Shown piece after piece: positions 41,032-49,835 of a DNA stretch of 64,000 nt. Both the position numbers and the translations under genes were made by a program. The stretch is from positions 62,001-126,000 of the forward strand of contig CAYPNP010000004.1 in assembly GCA_964412195.1 (NCBI GenBank), given 5' to 3'. How positions within the stretch are numbered: the first letter of the stretch is position 1; the number at the start of each line of letters is the position of its first letter. Source of the stretch: CAYPNP01 sp964412195 (GTDB taxonomy: Bacteria > Acidobacteriota > JAAYUB01). The notes under the pieces were generated by a model. It ran no database searches, had not been told where the DNA came from, and was given only the letters and a program-made list of their open reading frames with translations.

Positions 41032-41155
41032 GAACATCGAACATTGAACCTCGAACGCTGAAGTCGATCCGCGAATGAGCTGACACTCTGCGAAAGAGCA
41101 GAGTCAGTGGCAATCTCTACTGATTGACCTCAATGCTCGATGTTCGATGTTCGGT
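41032..41155. repeat. Heptamer inverted repeat with central hairpin between convergent genes
   Basis: GAACATCGAACATTGAACC (41032-41058) pairs with CTCGATGTTCGATGTTCGG (41137-41155 region). Inside, CTGACACTCTGC/GCAGAGTCAG (about 41080-41107) forms a bulged hairpin. It is a probable bidirectional terminator. Confidence 0.8.
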
Positions 41156-41156
41156 T

Positions 41157-42653
41157 TTACTTCTCCTGTCTGATGAACTCTTCTCTCAGGTACTGGTGCA
41201 TGGCCCCCTCGGGATCCGCGGCGGAGGGGACATCCAGGAACCGGTAGGGGCGGTCGCTGCCGAACGCCAGGAACGAGTGGCACAGCGTGCAGCCGTCGGG
41301 GATGGACCGCCCGGCCTCGTCGACCAGGTCCCGGTTGTGGCAGCGGAAGCAGCCGCCGTCGTGGCGGTGGCCCAGGTGGCTGGGGTAGGTGCCCCAGCGC
41401 ACCTCCATGAGCGGGTGGATGTTCCGATTGTAGATTTCCTGCGCCGCGGCGACGGCCCGTTCCACGGACTGCCGCTGGCGGACACTCATGGCCGGCAGCA
41501 GCCGCGCGTAGGTTCCCTCCAGCCGCCCGGCGATCCCCGCCATGGCCGCCTCCCGGTCCGGGTACTCGGGCAGCACGGCCCCCAGCACCTCGCGCTTGGC
41601 AAAGGGGAGCGAGCGGTCGACCAGGCCGCGGCGGATCCGTTCGTCCACGGCCGCCTCGGGCTCCTCGTAGATGTGGGTGGCGCGGTTGTGGCAGTCGACG
41701 CAGTCCAGGGTGCGCTGCCATTCCGGCGGCGCGGCCGCCGCCGGCCGCGCGCGGTTGGCGTAGCGCTTCCAGGCGCCGCCGCCCTGCCGGACATCCACCC
41801 AGAGCATCCGCTCCCGTCCGTCGCCCTCGGAGGCGTACCGAACGGCGTTGGCCGCGGCGACGTGCCAGTGGATGCCGGCCCGGCCGGCCGTCTCGCCGGT
41901 GTCGACCTTCAGGTTCAGGGTGGTGTAGCGCGGCGTCGAGTCCCGGTCCTGGCCGTAGCGCACCCGCGCCTGCTGCCGGTAGCCGTAGAACTTCTCCGGC
42001 CAATGGCACTTCTCGCAGGTCTCGCGGGCGGGGCGGAGCTGGCGCACCGGCGTGGGTACCGGCCGTTCGTAGGCGTCGAACATGGCCAGGAACATCTGCC
42101 GGGCGCCGTTGAGCTTGGAGTCCACCAGGGCGCCGACTCCCTCGCCGACGTGGCAGCCGACGCAGCGCACGCGGGCGTGGGGCGAAACCTGGTAGGTGGC
42201 CCACTCCGGGTGCATGACCTTGTGGCAGGCGGTGCCGCAAAACACCGGCGTGTCCATGAAGGCCAGCATCCGCATGGAGGCGGCCGTCAGGAACAGGATG
42301 TTGGCCAGGGTGAAGAAGGCCACCGTGACGAAGAGGCGGGAGCCGGCGGGACGGGCTTCCACGGCGCCGGGGGCGAACCGCTCGGCCAGCAGCTCTCGGG
42401 TGGCGCGGCCGCGGGCCCGGCGGTAGAGCCACCACCCCAGCGGGATCAGGAGCAGGCCCAGCACGAACAGGGCCGGCAGCAGCAGGTAGGTGATCAGCCC
42501 AATGTAGGCGTTGGTGAGGACGCCCAGCAGGCGCAGCAACTCCATGAAGGCGAACGTCAGGAACGACGAGGTGGTCAGGACCACGCCCACCCGGCCGACG
42601 GGATTGACCGACAGGCCGCGGACGAAGCTGCGGTAGGCGGCGGCGATCTCCAT
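41157..42653 (-). CDS. NapC/NirT-type multiheme cytochrome c quinol dehydrogenase
   Basis: This 498-residue membrane protein has about four helices in residues 1-125, then a periplasmic c-type cytochrome part. Five CxxCH heme sites are visible (CVGCH, CEKCH, CVDCH, CFRCH, CTLCH) plus one CxxxCH variant (CGTACHKVMHPEW) at the position of the first NapC/NrfH heme. Such proteins take electrons from menaquinol and pass them to a periplasmic reductase. The gene starts 3 bp after the octaheme HAO-like gene, the likely partner. It is longer than classic NapC (about 200 residues) by a C-terminal domain with the last three hemes. Confidence 0.87.
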   Translation of the reverse strand: MEIAAAYRSFVRGLSVNPVGRVGVVLTTSSFLTFAFMELLRLLGVLTNAYIGLITYLLLPALFVLGLLLIPLGWWLYRRARGRATRELLAERFAPGAVEARPAGSRLFVTVAFFTLANILFLTAASMRMLAFMDTPVFCGTACHKVMHPEWATYQVSPHARVRCVGCHVGEGVGALVDSKLNGARQMFLAMFDAYERPVPTPVRQLRPARETCEKCHWPEKFYGYRQQARVRYGQDRDSTPRYTTLNLKVDTGETAGRAGIHWHVAAANAVRYASEGDGRERMLWVDVRQGGGAWKRYANRARPAAAAPPEWQRTLDCVDCHNRATHIYEEPEAAVDERIRRGLVDRSLPFAKREVLGAVLPEYPDREAAMAGIAGRLEGTYARLLPAMSVRQRQSVERAVAAAQEIYNRNIHPLMEVRWGTYPSHLGHRHDGGCFRCHNRDLVDEAGRSIPDGCTLCHSFLAFGSDRPYRFLDVPSAADPEGAMHQYLREEFIRQEK

Positions 42654-42656
42654 GGC

Positions 42657-43991
42657 TCACTTCCCGGCGCGGAAGAACCGCCGATAGAGCTCCTGGAGCT
42701 GGCCGGAGCGGATCTGCCGCGTCAGCCCGTCGGTGTTCTCGTTGACCCAGCGGTGCATCGGGTCGTCGCGGAGCAGCCGGTCGATGTACGCGTTGACGGC
42801 GGGGTTGTTGTAGCGGCGCGCCTCGGGGATCAGCTCGAAGTAGAAGTGCTTGGCTACCTCGTAGAAGCCGTGCCACCAGGTGTAGTCGGGTCCCATCATG
42901 GCCGCGCCGTGGCGGGCCCGGCGGCCCTCGTGGTGCCAGAGCTCCCAATAGACCCACTCGATGTCATTGCCGAAGCTGGCCGGGCGCTCCAGCAGCTTGT
43001 TCTGTTTCACCAGGTTCAGGATGTCCGTAGCCGGCCTGGCGAACTTTTCGTTGTAGAGCCGGACCGTGGCATCGTACTGGTAGAAGTGGCCGTCCACGAA
43101 CACCTGCCCGTGGCAGGCGGCGCAGACGCCCTTCATGGCCGCGCGCCGCTGGGCCGAATTCTCCTTGGCCGCGGACATCGGCGGACGCAGGGTCCAGGCA
43201 ATCCGCCGGCCGACGTCGTGGGTGGCCTTCTGCCGGCCGGAGGCGGCCATGTGGCAGGTGGCGCAGGTCGGAGCGGCGGAGTAGTCCTCGCCCACCACCC
43301 AGCGGTCCGAGTTCAGGTTCATGGCCCCCACGTTGGTGAAGTAGGTGTTGCCGTGCTTGCTCTCCTCGTAGACCTCCTTCTGCGGGTGGTCCGGTCCGAG
43401 GTGGCACTTGCCGCAGGCTTCGGGTTGGCGCGACTGGGCCTTGGAGAAGGCGTGCCGGGGGTGGCAGGCGTTGCAGGCGCCCTTGGAGCCGTCCGGGTTG
43501 AGCCGGCCGATGCCGGAGTTGGGCCAGCTCTCCGGGTGCAGGCGGTTGGGCGACTTCGGGTCCAGCCGGACCTTGCCGCCGTGGCAGCTCTCGCAGCCAA
43601 GGATCGCCACCGGGCCACCCGCCAGGACGTGGGCCAGGTAGGCGTCCTGGCTCTCCAGGATCAGGCCGGCGGTGGCATGGTAGGAGGCGTCCACCTCGGC
43701 GGCCTCGCGCTTGTGGCAGCGGCCGCAGTCCTTCGGCGTGACCAGGGTGGCGATGCGGGCTCCGTAGTGCGTGAATCCGTCGGCGTCGCCGGCATCGGCC
43801 CGGTGGCAGTCCAGGCAGGTGACCTTGTGCAGGGCGTGGGCCGAGCCGTACCACTGCTGGTAGAGGCCGGATGTTTTCTCCTTGTGGCAGGTCAGGCACT
43901 GGCCCGCGGCAGCCGACGGGGCGGCGGTCTCGGCCGGGAGCGCGAGGGACAGGGACACCAGGGCGACCACGGCGATCATCACTCGGCGCAT
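42657..43991 (-). CDS. Octaheme cytochrome c of the hydroxylamine oxidoreductase (HAO) family
   Basis: This 444-residue exported cytochrome has a signal peptide (1-25) and eight CxxCH sites (CLTCH, CLDCH, CGRCH, CESCH, CNACH, CGKCH, CATCH, CAACH). The tail 'YWELWHHEGRRARHGAAMMG' then 'PDYTWWHGFYEVAKHFYFEL' is the HAO signature. In ammonia oxidisers HAO oxidises hydroxylamine, while the epsilonproteobacterial form paired with a NapC-type protein works in nitrite or hydroxylamine reduction. The adjacent NapC-type gene suggests the reductive form. Start: ATG 43991 after GGAGGTATC. Whether the heme-crosslinking Tyr is present needs an alignment. Confidence 0.9.
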   Translation of the reverse strand: MRRVMIAVVALVSLSLALPAETAAPSAAAGQCLTCHKEKTSGLYQQWYGSAHALHKVTCLDCHRADAGDADGFTHYGARIATLVTPKDCGRCHKREAAEVDASYHATAGLILESQDAYLAHVLAGGPVAILGCESCHGGKVRLDPKSPNRLHPESWPNSGIGRLNPDGSKGACNACHPRHAFSKAQSRQPEACGKCHLGPDHPQKEVYEESKHGNTYFTNVGAMNLNSDRWVVGEDYSAAPTCATCHMAASGRQKATHDVGRRIAWTLRPPMSAAKENSAQRRAAMKGVCAACHGQVFVDGHFYQYDATVRLYNEKFARPATDILNLVKQNKLLERPASFGNDIEWVYWELWHHEGRRARHGAAMMGPDYTWWHGFYEVAKHFYFELIPEARRYNNPAVNAYIDRLLRDDPMHRWVNENTDGLTRQIRSGQLQELYRRFFRAGK

Positions 43992-44167
43992 GATACCTCC
44001 GGAAAATCGGGAATATGACAATTTCATTCTACCGGCAGGAGCGGACAATGACAAGTGTTCCGCCGGATCCGGGCCGTCCAGTCCCGAGCGCGCGGGGAAC
44101 CATGCCGGGGCAGGACGCCCGCGCCCCGGCGGATCGGCTCTGCGGTCTCTGCGCCTCTGCGTGTATA

Positions 44168-44312
44168 TGATTGGAATGTTTACGATTACGAGGACGAGTA
44201 CGATTACGATCGACGATTACGATCGGTCATCGGTCACCGGTCACCGGTCATCTGTAACCGGTCACCCGTCATCGGTCGATTACGAGCACGATGACGAGCA
44301 CGAGCACGACGG
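44168..44312. repeat. Repeat island: hexamers flanking GGTCACC heptamers
   Basis: TACGATTACGAGGACGAGTA-type hexamers (44180-44224) precede CGGTCAT/CGGTCAC heptamers (44222-44276), then ACGAGC hexamers (44278-44310). It ends about 10 bp before the kinase promoter. The rest of the 43992-44337 gap is empty. Confidence 0.88.
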
Positions 44313-44321
44313 GCTCACTTA

Positions 44322-44330
44322 TGTTACAAT
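44322..44330 (+). promoter_or_regulatory. Extended -10 promoter of the kinase gene, near-leaderless
   Basis: TGTTACAAT is followed by 7 nt (CCCGGCC) and ATG at 44338. No Shine-Dalgarno sequence fits between, so the mRNA is probably leaderless. The same layout is at 19584 and, inverted, at 6045. Confidence 0.65.
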
Positions 44331-44337
44331 CCCGGCC

Positions 44338-46854
44338 ATGGAGTTGACGCGGGGGACGCTGGTTTCGGGCTACGAGATCCTCGAGCCGCTGGGCCGGGGC
44401 GGACAGAGCACCGTCTACAAGGCCCTGGACGTCAACCTCCGCCGTGTCGTCGCGATCAAGTTCCTGTCGGAACAGCACCTCACCGACGAGATGTCCCAGA
44501 AGCGCTTCCTGCTGGAGGCGCGCGCCCTCTCCTCCCTCAACCACCCCAACATCGCCACCGTCTACCACATCGGGCAGCATGAGGCGCACCCCTTCATCGT
44601 CATGGAGTACGTGGAGGGCCGGACCCTGCTGGACCACGCCGCCGCCGCCGGCGCCTCCATGGAGCAGCGGCTCGGCCTGATGATCCAGATCGCCGAGGCC
44701 GTCGCCTACGCCCACGGCCAGGGCATCATGCACCGCGACCTGAAGCCGGGCAACATCCTGGTGACGGCGGACGGGCGGGTCAAGCTGGTGGACTTCGGCC
44801 TGGCCAAGCTGATCCAGAGCTCGGTTCGCGACCGCCTCAGCGTGGCCGAGGAGTTCACCACCACCGGCTCGATCCTCGGCACGGTCTCCTACCTCTCCCC
44901 CGAGCAGGCCCGCAGCGAGGCCATCGACGAGCGCAGCGACCTCTTCTCCCTCGGCATCATTTTCTACGAGATGCTGGCCGGGCAGCGGCCCCACGGCGGC
45001 GACACGCCGGTCAGCACCCTCATGGCCATCATCCAGAGCCCGCCGGCCGCCTTCCCCGTCAGCCCGCCGGTCCCGGAGGTCCTGCAGCAGATCGTGCTGC
45101 GGCTCCTGGAGAAAAAGCCGGACGACCGCTATCCGTCCGCCGCCGAGCTGCTGGAGGCGCTGCGTCGCGCCGCCGGCCTGCCGGCCGACCCCACGGTGCG
45201 CTTCACCGCCCGGCCCCGCCTGCGGCGCCGCCGCCGGCGCGCCCTGGCCCTGGCCGGACTGGCACTCGCCACCGTGGCGGCGCTGGTCGCGGGGTGGTAC
45301 CTGCTGCGTCCGCGTCCGCCGGCCCCGGCCCCCAGCTCGCGGATCGCCATCTTCATCTACCCGGTGCGCAGCAGCGGCGACGAGAAGAGCCGCTTCCTGG
45401 CCGACCTGATCACCGGCGAGGTCATCGCCACCCTCAGCCGCTCGCCCGACCTGCGGATCCTCCACTTGCCGGAGGGCCGGAAGGACGACGCCGCGGCGGC
45501 GGAGAGAGTCCTCCAGCGCGAGGACGTCCGCTACGTCATCGACGGCAGCCTCCTCCTCGCCGGGGACCAGCTCAAGGTGTCCATGAAGATGATCGACCGG
45601 ACTGACTCCTCGATCCGTTGGTCCGACAGCCTGCGGGGATCGATCAACGATGTCTACGCCATCCCGGCCCGCATCGCCTCCTCGGCCGCCTTCGTCGCCG
45701 GCGTGTACGTGGCCGCCAACAAGATGAGCTTTCCCGGCCGAGAGGCGTTCGACCTCTACACCCAGGGCGACATCCTGCTGCGCCGCTACGATCCGGCCCA
45801 GCTGCCCACCGCCATCGACTGCTTTCAGAAGTGCATCGGAGTGGCGCCCGACTTCCTGCCGGCCTACGCCCGGATCGTGTTCGGCTACATGCAGTACCAC
45901 AACCAGGGCGTGAGCTACGATCCGGCCTACCTCGACTCGGCCCTGGTCTACATCCGGCAGGGCCTCGCCAAGGACCCCCGCTCGCCGGCCCTGCGCACCG
46001 CCCTGGCCTGGTACCAGCTCTTCACCCGCGACTACGCCGCCGCCGCGGAGACGCTCCGCCAGCTGGAGAAGGACGGCGCAACCCTCACCGACGAGAAGCT
46101 CCGCTGCTGGATCCAGTTCTACGGCGGCCAGGGGGACGCGGCCCTGGAGACGCTGGAGCGGGCCGGCGCCGCCAATCCGCTGGACGCCACCCTGCCGCTG
46201 AACCGGACCGTCCTCGGCGCCATGCTCGGCCGCCGGGACGTGGTGGATGCCGCCTACCGGGACTTCGAGCAGATGGACGCCTCGGAGCTGGTCCGCGGCG
46301 TCACCGAGGGCTGGTGGCGGATCTCCCGCGGCGAGCTGGACGAGGCGGCGAAGATCTTCGACGAGACCTATTCCCGCCACCAGCTCCACCTTCTGGCGCT
46401 GGCCTGCGCCGAGGCGGAGGCTCTCCGCGGCGACGACCGGCGCTGCCTCCACTACCTGGACGCCTGGCTCGGCAAGAACCCCTACGCCCTGGAAGCCCAC
46501 TGGCTGCGGGGCCTCTGCTACGGCCGGCTCGGCGACGCCGCCGCCCGGCGCGCCGCCGCCCGGGAGGCCGCGGCCTGCGTCGCCCGGCTGGAGAAGCACT
46601 ACTCCAACACCAGCCTGACGGTCTACCGGGCCTACTTCACCGCCCGCGCCGGCGACGCGGGTGACGGACCCGCCGCGCTGCAGGCCCTCGACACGCGGCG
46701 GGAGGACACTTTCACCCGCTACCTCCAGGCGGTCACCCTCGCCCTGTGCGGCGACCGCTCCGCCCTGGCGGCGGCGCCGACGCCCTACAGCCCGATTTAC
46801 TGGCTGAACAACTTCAGCCGCCGGGAAATCGGCGAATTGAAAAATGCCCGTTGA
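44338..46854 (+). CDS. Membrane Ser/Thr protein kinase with TPR-like periplasmic tail
   Basis: The 838-residue protein is a Hanks-type kinase. The cytoplasmic kinase domain (1-275) has the P-loop 'LGRGGQSTVYKAL', catalytic Lys41 (VAIKF), HRD at 132-134 (HRDLKPGN) and DFG at 152-154. An Arg-rich stop-transfer and one membrane helix (302-323) lead to an outside part. Residues 330-470 resemble the FlgO/adenylate-cyclase-like domain ('IAIFIYPVRSSGDEKSRFLA') often joined to such kinases, and residues 470-838 are TPR repeats. It probably senses an external or peptide signal. Immediately downstream are two ATP-grasp ligases, but a 54-bp gap separates them. Confidence 0.93.
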   Translation: MELTRGTLVSGYEILEPLGRGGQSTVYKALDVNLRRVVAIKFLSEQHLTDEMSQKRFLLEARALSSLNHPNIATVYHIGQHEAHPFIVMEYVEGRTLLDHAAAAGASMEQRLGLMIQIAEAVAYAHGQGIMHRDLKPGNILVTADGRVKLVDFGLAKLIQSSVRDRLSVAEEFTTTGSILGTVSYLSPEQARSEAIDERSDLFSLGIIFYEMLAGQRPHGGDTPVSTLMAIIQSPPAAFPVSPPVPEVLQQIVLRLLEKKPDDRYPSAAELLEALRRAAGLPADPTVRFTARPRLRRRRRRALALAGLALATVAALVAGWYLLRPRPPAPAPSSRIAIFIYPVRSSGDEKSRFLADLITGEVIATLSRSPDLRILHLPEGRKDDAAAAERVLQREDVRYVIDGSLLLAGDQLKVSMKMIDRTDSSIRWSDSLRGSINDVYAIPARIASSAAFVAGVYVAANKMSFPGREAFDLYTQGDILLRRYDPAQLPTAIDCFQKCIGVAPDFLPAYARIVFGYMQYHNQGVSYDPAYLDSALVYIRQGLAKDPRSPALRTALAWYQLFTRDYAAAAETLRQLEKDGATLTDEKLRCWIQFYGGQGDAALETLERAGAANPLDATLPLNRTVLGAMLGRRDVVDAAYRDFEQMDASELVRGVTEGWWRISRGELDEAAKIFDETYSRHQLHLLALACAEAEALRGDDRRCLHYLDAWLGKNPYALEAHWLRGLCYGRLGDAAARRAAAREAAACVARLEKHYSNTSLTVYRAYFTARAGDAGDGPAALQALDTRREDTFTRYLQAVTLALCGDRSALAAAPTPYSPIYWLNNFSRREIGELKNAR

Positions 46855-46908
46855 CTCCACCGGCAGATCCGGGCAAAATCAAACCATATCATTACGCAGG
46901 AGAACCGC

Positions 46909-47886
46909 ATGCGCGTTGGCCTGACGTACGACCTCCGCGACGAGTACCTCGCCATGGGATACAGCCTGGAGGAGACGGCAGAGTTCGACAAGCCGGACAC
47001 GGTGGAAGGGATCGAGGGGGCGCTCCGGGAGCTGGGCTTTGAGACCGACCGCATCGGCCACGCCCGCGCGCTGGCGGCCCGGCTGGTCGCCGGCGACCGG
47101 TGGGACTTGGTCTTCAACATCGCCGAGGGGATGCACGGGGTTGGACGGGAGGCTCTCGTCCCCGCGCTGCTGGACGCCTGGCGCATCCCCTATACCTTCT
47201 CCGACCCGCTGGTGCTGGCGCTGTCCCTGCACAAGGGCATGACCAAGAGCGTCGTCCGCGACCTCGGCGTCCCCACCCCCGACTTCGCCGTGGTGGAGAG
47301 CGAAGCCGACCTCGACGCCGTCGCCCTGCCCTACCCGCTCTTCGCCAAACCGGTGGCGGAGGGCACCGGCAAGGGCATCACCGCCGCCTCCAAGCTGCGC
47401 ACGCCCGGGGAACTGAGCGCCGTCGCGACCGACCTCCTGGCGCGCTTCCGCCAGCCCGTGCTGGTGGAGACCTACCTGCCCGGGCGGGAGTTCACCGTCG
47501 GCATCACCGGGACGGGCCCGGAGGCCGAAGTGCTGGGGATCATGGAGGTGCTGCTGGGCGAGGGCGCCGAGGCAGGCGCGTACTCTTACTTCAACAAGGA
47601 AAACTACCAGGGCCGGGTTTCCTACCGCCTCGTGCGCGACGCCGCGGCGGACCGCTGCGCCGGGCTCGCGCTGCGCGCGTGGCGGGGATTGGGCTGCCGT
47701 GACGGCGGGCGGATGGACTTCCGCCTTGACGCGGCGGGCGAGGCCAATTTCATCGAGGTCAATCCGCTGGCCGGGTTGAACCCCGTCCACTCCGACCTGC
47801 CCATCATCTGCCGGCTCGGCGGCATGCCCTACGTGGAGCTGATCCGGCGGATCATGGATTCGGCCCGACTGAGGTGTCCTGCATGA
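46909..47886 (+). CDS. ATP-grasp ligase, D-Ala-D-Ala-ligase-like (first of pair)
   Basis: The 325-residue protein belongs to the D-alanine-D-alanine ligase-like ATP-grasp group, which joins a carboxylate to an amine or amino acid with ATP. 'LPYPLFAKPVAEGTGKGITA' is the ATP-binding loop, 'MDFRLDAAGEANFIEVNPLA' the metal-binding end with Glu and Asn. 'LVFNIAEGMHGVGREALVPA' is a Ddl-type substrate loop. The N-terminus is unusual ('VGLTYDLRDEYLAMGYSLEE'). It overlaps the next ATP-grasp gene by 4 bp (ATGA). True Ddl genes usually sit with cell-wall genes, so this pair may make a different dipeptide-like product. Confidence 0.87.
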   Translation: MRVGLTYDLRDEYLAMGYSLEETAEFDKPDTVEGIEGALRELGFETDRIGHARALAARLVAGDRWDLVFNIAEGMHGVGREALVPALLDAWRIPYTFSDPLVLALSLHKGMTKSVVRDLGVPTPDFAVVESEADLDAVALPYPLFAKPVAEGTGKGITAASKLRTPGELSAVATDLLARFRQPVLVETYLPGREFTVGITGTGPEAEVLGIMEVLLGEGAEAGAYSYFNKENYQGRVSYRLVRDAAADRCAGLALRAWRGLGCRDGGRMDFRLDAAGEANFIEVNPLAGLNPVHSDLPIICRLGGMPYVELIRRIMDSARLRCPA

Positions 47887-48905
47887 AAAAACAACGTGTG
47901 GTGATCCTGCATCAGGAGGTCGCTCCCGACGGCCCGCCGGACGAACTCGACGTGCTGGACCAGGTGGCGGCCGTCTCCCACGCCTTGGCCGACCTGGGGT
48001 ACAGCGTCGCCACGGTGCCCTTCACGCTGAACCTGCCGACGGTAATCCGGCAGCTGCGGAAAATCCGGCCGACACTGGTCTTTAACCTGGTGGAGTCGGT
48101 GGCTACCGACGGGCGGATGGTGGACCTCGCGCCGACCCTGCTCGACCACTTGGGCATCCCTTACAGCGGCTGCTCGGCGGAGTCCATCCACGCCACCTCC
48201 CACAAGCCCACCGGCAAGTACCTGCTGCATGCGGCCTCCCTGCCGACAGCCCCCTGGCTGAGTCTGGACCGACCGCCGGTGAACCCGCCGCCGGCAGGCG
48301 CACCGTGCCTGATCAAGGCGGTTTGGGAGCACGCCTCCGTGGGCCTCGAGTCCCGGACCGTGCCCATGGACGGCCCCGAGGCGCTGCGGGCGATCCTGCT
48401 CGAACGGCAGCGGGAGAAAGGGAAGGAATTCTACGCCGAACAGTACATCGACGGGCGCGAGTTCAACCTCTCCGTGCTGGCCGGCGAGGTGCTGCCGTGC
48501 GCCGAGATCCGGTTCGACGACTGGATGCCGGACAAGCTCAAAATCGTCGACTACAATGCCAAGTGGAACGAGGATTCCTACGAGTACGACCACACCAACC
48601 GCAGCTTCGATTTCACGGAGAGCGACCAGCCCATTCTCGACGAGGTGCGGCTCCTGTCCAAGCGCTGCTGGGACTTCTTCGGCCTGCGCGGTTATGCCCG
48701 GATCGACTTCCGCGTGGACAACAACGGCCGCCCGTGGGTGCTGGAAGTCAACGCCAATCCCTGCATCGCGCCCCACAGCGGCTTCACCGTCGCCGCCGAA
48801 AAGGTGGGCCTGGACTACACCGCCATGGTCGAACGGATCGTGAACGACACGCTGCGGCCGGACCGGAGCAACGAGACGGTGCCGCTGGGCGAGCCGATGG
48901 CGTGA
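47883..48905 (+). CDS. ATP-grasp ligase, D-Ala-D-Ala-ligase-like (second of pair)
   Basis: This 340-residue protein is a second, clearly different ATP-grasp ligase. It has 'KPTGKYLLHAASLPTAPWLS', 'CLIKAVWEHASVGLESRTVP' (ATP loop), 'IDGREFNLSVLAGEVLPCAE', 'YNAKWNEDSYEYD' (Ddl-like lid) and 'RIDFRVDNNGRPWVLEVNAN' followed by 'PCIAPHSG' (metal site). It is the partner of the previous gene by a 4-bp overlap, so the two are made together. A two-step ligation or heterodimer is possible. The downstream DNA is a repeat island. Confidence 0.87.
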   Translation: MKKQRVVILHQEVAPDGPPDELDVLDQVAAVSHALADLGYSVATVPFTLNLPTVIRQLRKIRPTLVFNLVESVATDGRMVDLAPTLLDHLGIPYSGCSAESIHATSHKPTGKYLLHAASLPTAPWLSLDRPPVNPPPAGAPCLIKAVWEHASVGLESRTVPMDGPEALRAILLERQREKGKEFYAEQYIDGREFNLSVLAGEVLPCAEIRFDDWMPDKLKIVDYNAKWNEDSYEYDHTNRSFDFTESDQPILDEVRLLSKRCWDFFGLRGYARIDFRVDNNGRPWVLEVNANPCIAPHSGFTVAAEKVGLDYTAMVERIVNDTLRPDRSNETVPLGEPMA

Positions 48906-48907
48906 GG

Positions 48908-49105
48908 GAAATTGCGGATTGCGAATTGCGAATTGCGGATTGAAGATCGTGCTCGTGCTCGTCATCGTAATCGTGCTCGTAATCGACGGATGACCGGTGA
49001 CGGATGACCGGTGACTGATCGTACTCGTCGATTGTAATCGTAATCGGGATTCGACTCCCGAGCACCGAGCCCCGAGTCCCGGTTCCCGAGTCCCGAGCCC
49101 CGATC
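48908..49105. repeat. Repeat island: ATTGCGA, hexamers, GGTGACC, hexamers, CGAGTCC
   Basis: ATTGCGG/ATTGCGA heptamers (48911-48940), CGTGCT/CGTAAT hexamers (48947-48985), GGATGACC/GGTGACGG units (48985-49017), hexamers (49018-49047), then CGAGCAC/CGAGTCC heptamers (49056-49105). Five different modules in 200 bp. It precedes the DinB gene. Confidence 0.9.
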
Positions 49106-49118
49106 TCAAGGAGGACCC

Positions 49119-49619
49119 ATGAAGATCCTGGACACCCTGGCCGAGGAATTCAAGCACGAGGCGGCCATCACCCGGCGGGTGCTGGAGCGACTGCCCGAAT
49201 CATCCTTCGGATGGAAGCCCCACGAGAAATCCATGACCGCCATCCGCCTGGCCTGCCACGTCGCCGAGATCCCCGGCTGGATCGTCCCCGCCCTCGACCA
49301 GGACGAGCTGGTCTTCGACCCGGCGACCTTCAAGCCTTGGATCGCGGCCACTCCCGCCGAACTGCTGGCCAAATTCGACGGGAACGCCGCCGCCGGCCTG
49401 GCGTGCATGGGCCGTCACCCGGACGCTGTCCTGCGGAAGATGTGGTCGCTGAAGAGCCCGACGGAGACGTACCTGACGCTGCCCAAGGCGGCGGTGCTTC
49501 GCGGCTTCGTGCTCAGCCACCTGATCCACCACCGCGGGCAACTCTCGGTCTACCTGCGGCTGCTGAGCGTTCCCGTGCCGGCCATCTACGGCCCTTCCGC
49601 CGACGAGCCGGGAATGTGA
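49119..49619 (+). CDS. DinB/YfiT-like metal-binding protein
   Basis: The 166-residue four-helix protein has the DinB-fold pattern: helix 1 'LAEEFKHEAAITRRVLERLP', 'AIRLACHVAEIPGWIVPAL' (first metal His), and 'LSHLIHHRGQLSVYLRLL' (two further His). Members are putative metal-dependent transferases, for example with mycothiol or bacillithiol, or have stress roles. Substrate is unknown. ATG follows AAGGAGGACCC at 49119. It is monocistronic between two repeat islands. Confidence 0.88.
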   Translation: MKILDTLAEEFKHEAAITRRVLERLPESSFGWKPHEKSMTAIRLACHVAEIPGWIVPALDQDELVFDPATFKPWIAATPAELLAKFDGNAAAGLACMGRHPDAVLRKMWSLKSPTETYLTLPKAAVLRGFVLSHLIHHRGQLSVYLRLLSVPVPAIYGPSADEPGM

Positions 49620-49835
49620 TTGCGGATTGCGGATTGCGGATTGCGGATTGCAAATTGCGGATTGGGACTTGCGAATTGAGCATTGCAAATTGGGGATCTT
49701 AATCCGCAATTTTGAATTTGAAATTTGAAATTTCCGATCCGAATTCCGTATCTGCTAATCAATTCCCAATCTTCAATCCGCAATCCTCAATTTGCTATTC
49801 GCAATTCACATCCGCGATCCGCAAACCGCAATCGC
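49618..49835. repeat. Repeat island: ATTGCGG heptamers facing AATCCGC heptamers
   Basis: Near-perfect ATTGCGG repeats start at the DinB stop (49618-49693). GAAATTT heptamers (49709-49730) and CAATCCG/CAATCTT heptamers (49763-49835) follow. The two outer parts are complementary, so a large stem can form. The rest of the 49620-50089 gap shows no gene. Confidence 0.9.

Noticed and set aside
41124..44018. 964-codon open frame antisense to the cytochrome genes
   Set aside because: The minus strand has 13 CxxCH heme sites and ribosome-binding sites; the plus frame is compositional shadow.
44269..46860. 863-codon frame antisense to the kinase
   Set aside because: The kinase frame has all catalytic motifs. 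The antisense frame has no recognisable domain.
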